From positions 1-6,611 of the forward strand of contig JAFGMJ010000183.1 of assembly GCA_016927635.1 (NCBI GenBank): DNA of 6,611 nucleotides, written 5' to 3'. The first letter of the stretch is position 1; each line of letters begins with the position of its first letter. The notes under the pieces were generated by a model that was not told the origin of the DNA, ran no database searches, and worked only from the letters and a program-made list of their open reading frames with translations. The position numbers were made by a program, and so were the translations under genes. This document shows, piece after piece, positions 6,601 through 6,611 of this stretch. This DNA is from Actinomycetota bacterium. GTDB lineage: Bacteria; Actinomycetota; Humimicrobiia; Humimicrobiales; Humimicrobiaceae.

Positions 6601-6611
6601 ATGACTCAGTG

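Noticed and set aside
6533..6611. Rex-type operator upstream of nfnA
   Set aside because: Only a single half resembling TTGTTA is present, without the inverted partner at the required spacing.
1..6611. CRISPR, tRNA, insertion sequence, phage or defence genes
   Set aside because: No repeated spacers, cloverleaf, transposase motif or terminal repeats were seen. Nearly the whole window is explained by six metabolic genes, and the other open reading frames are antisense or out-of-frame shadows.

Overview
This window holds two complete anaerobic redox operons facing each other. It is AT-rich, has strong AGGAGG-type ribosome binding sites and tight intergenic spacing, and encodes only oxygen-sensitive electron-transfer enzymes. 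This suggests a strictly anaerobic, fermentative bacterium, most simply a clostridial-type Firmicute. Other anaerobic phyla that carry the same modules (Thermotogae, Elusimicrobia-like and candidate-phylum fermenters) cannot be excluded from sequence alone.

Left half, plus strand (91-4051): a four-gene operon hydB-hydG-hydD-hydA (beta, gamma, delta, alpha) encodes a cytoplasmic group 3b-like [NiFe] hydrogenase, also called sulfhydrogenase or bidirectional NAD(P)-linked hydrogenase. Gene order and motifs match the classic Pyrococcus furiosus soluble hydrogenase I layout. HydA carries the Ni-Fe site, HydD and HydB carry Fe-S clusters, and HydG carries FAD, a nucleotide-binding domain and a [2Fe-2S] site. 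An AT-rich leader (1-90) contains a 29-base imperfect dyad that could be an operator.

Middle (4052-4202): a 151-base convergent intergenic region with one perfect 18-bp inverted repeat flanked by A and T tracts. It reads as a bidirectional terminator shared by the two operons.

Right half, minus strand (6532-4203): nfnA-nfnB, overlapping by 19 bases, encode NADH-dependent reduced ferredoxin:NADP+ oxidoreductase (Nfn), a flavin-based electron-bifurcating transhydrogenase. A short AT-rich region upstream of nfnA (6533-6611) probably holds its promoter.

Taken together (inference), Nfn would exchange electrons among ferredoxin, NADH and NADPH, and the hydrogenase would exchange electrons between NAD(P)H and H2. 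The locus would then let the cell vent ferredoxin or NADH electrons as H2, or charge NADPH from H2. The most unusual molecular detail is in HydB: the two C-terminal ferredoxin-type clusters are intact, but all four cysteines that normally form an additional N-terminal Fe-S site in this family are replaced (W97, A132, N138, A140). I saw no tRNA, rRNA, CRISPR array, insertion sequence or phage gene, and no clearly undescribed system.
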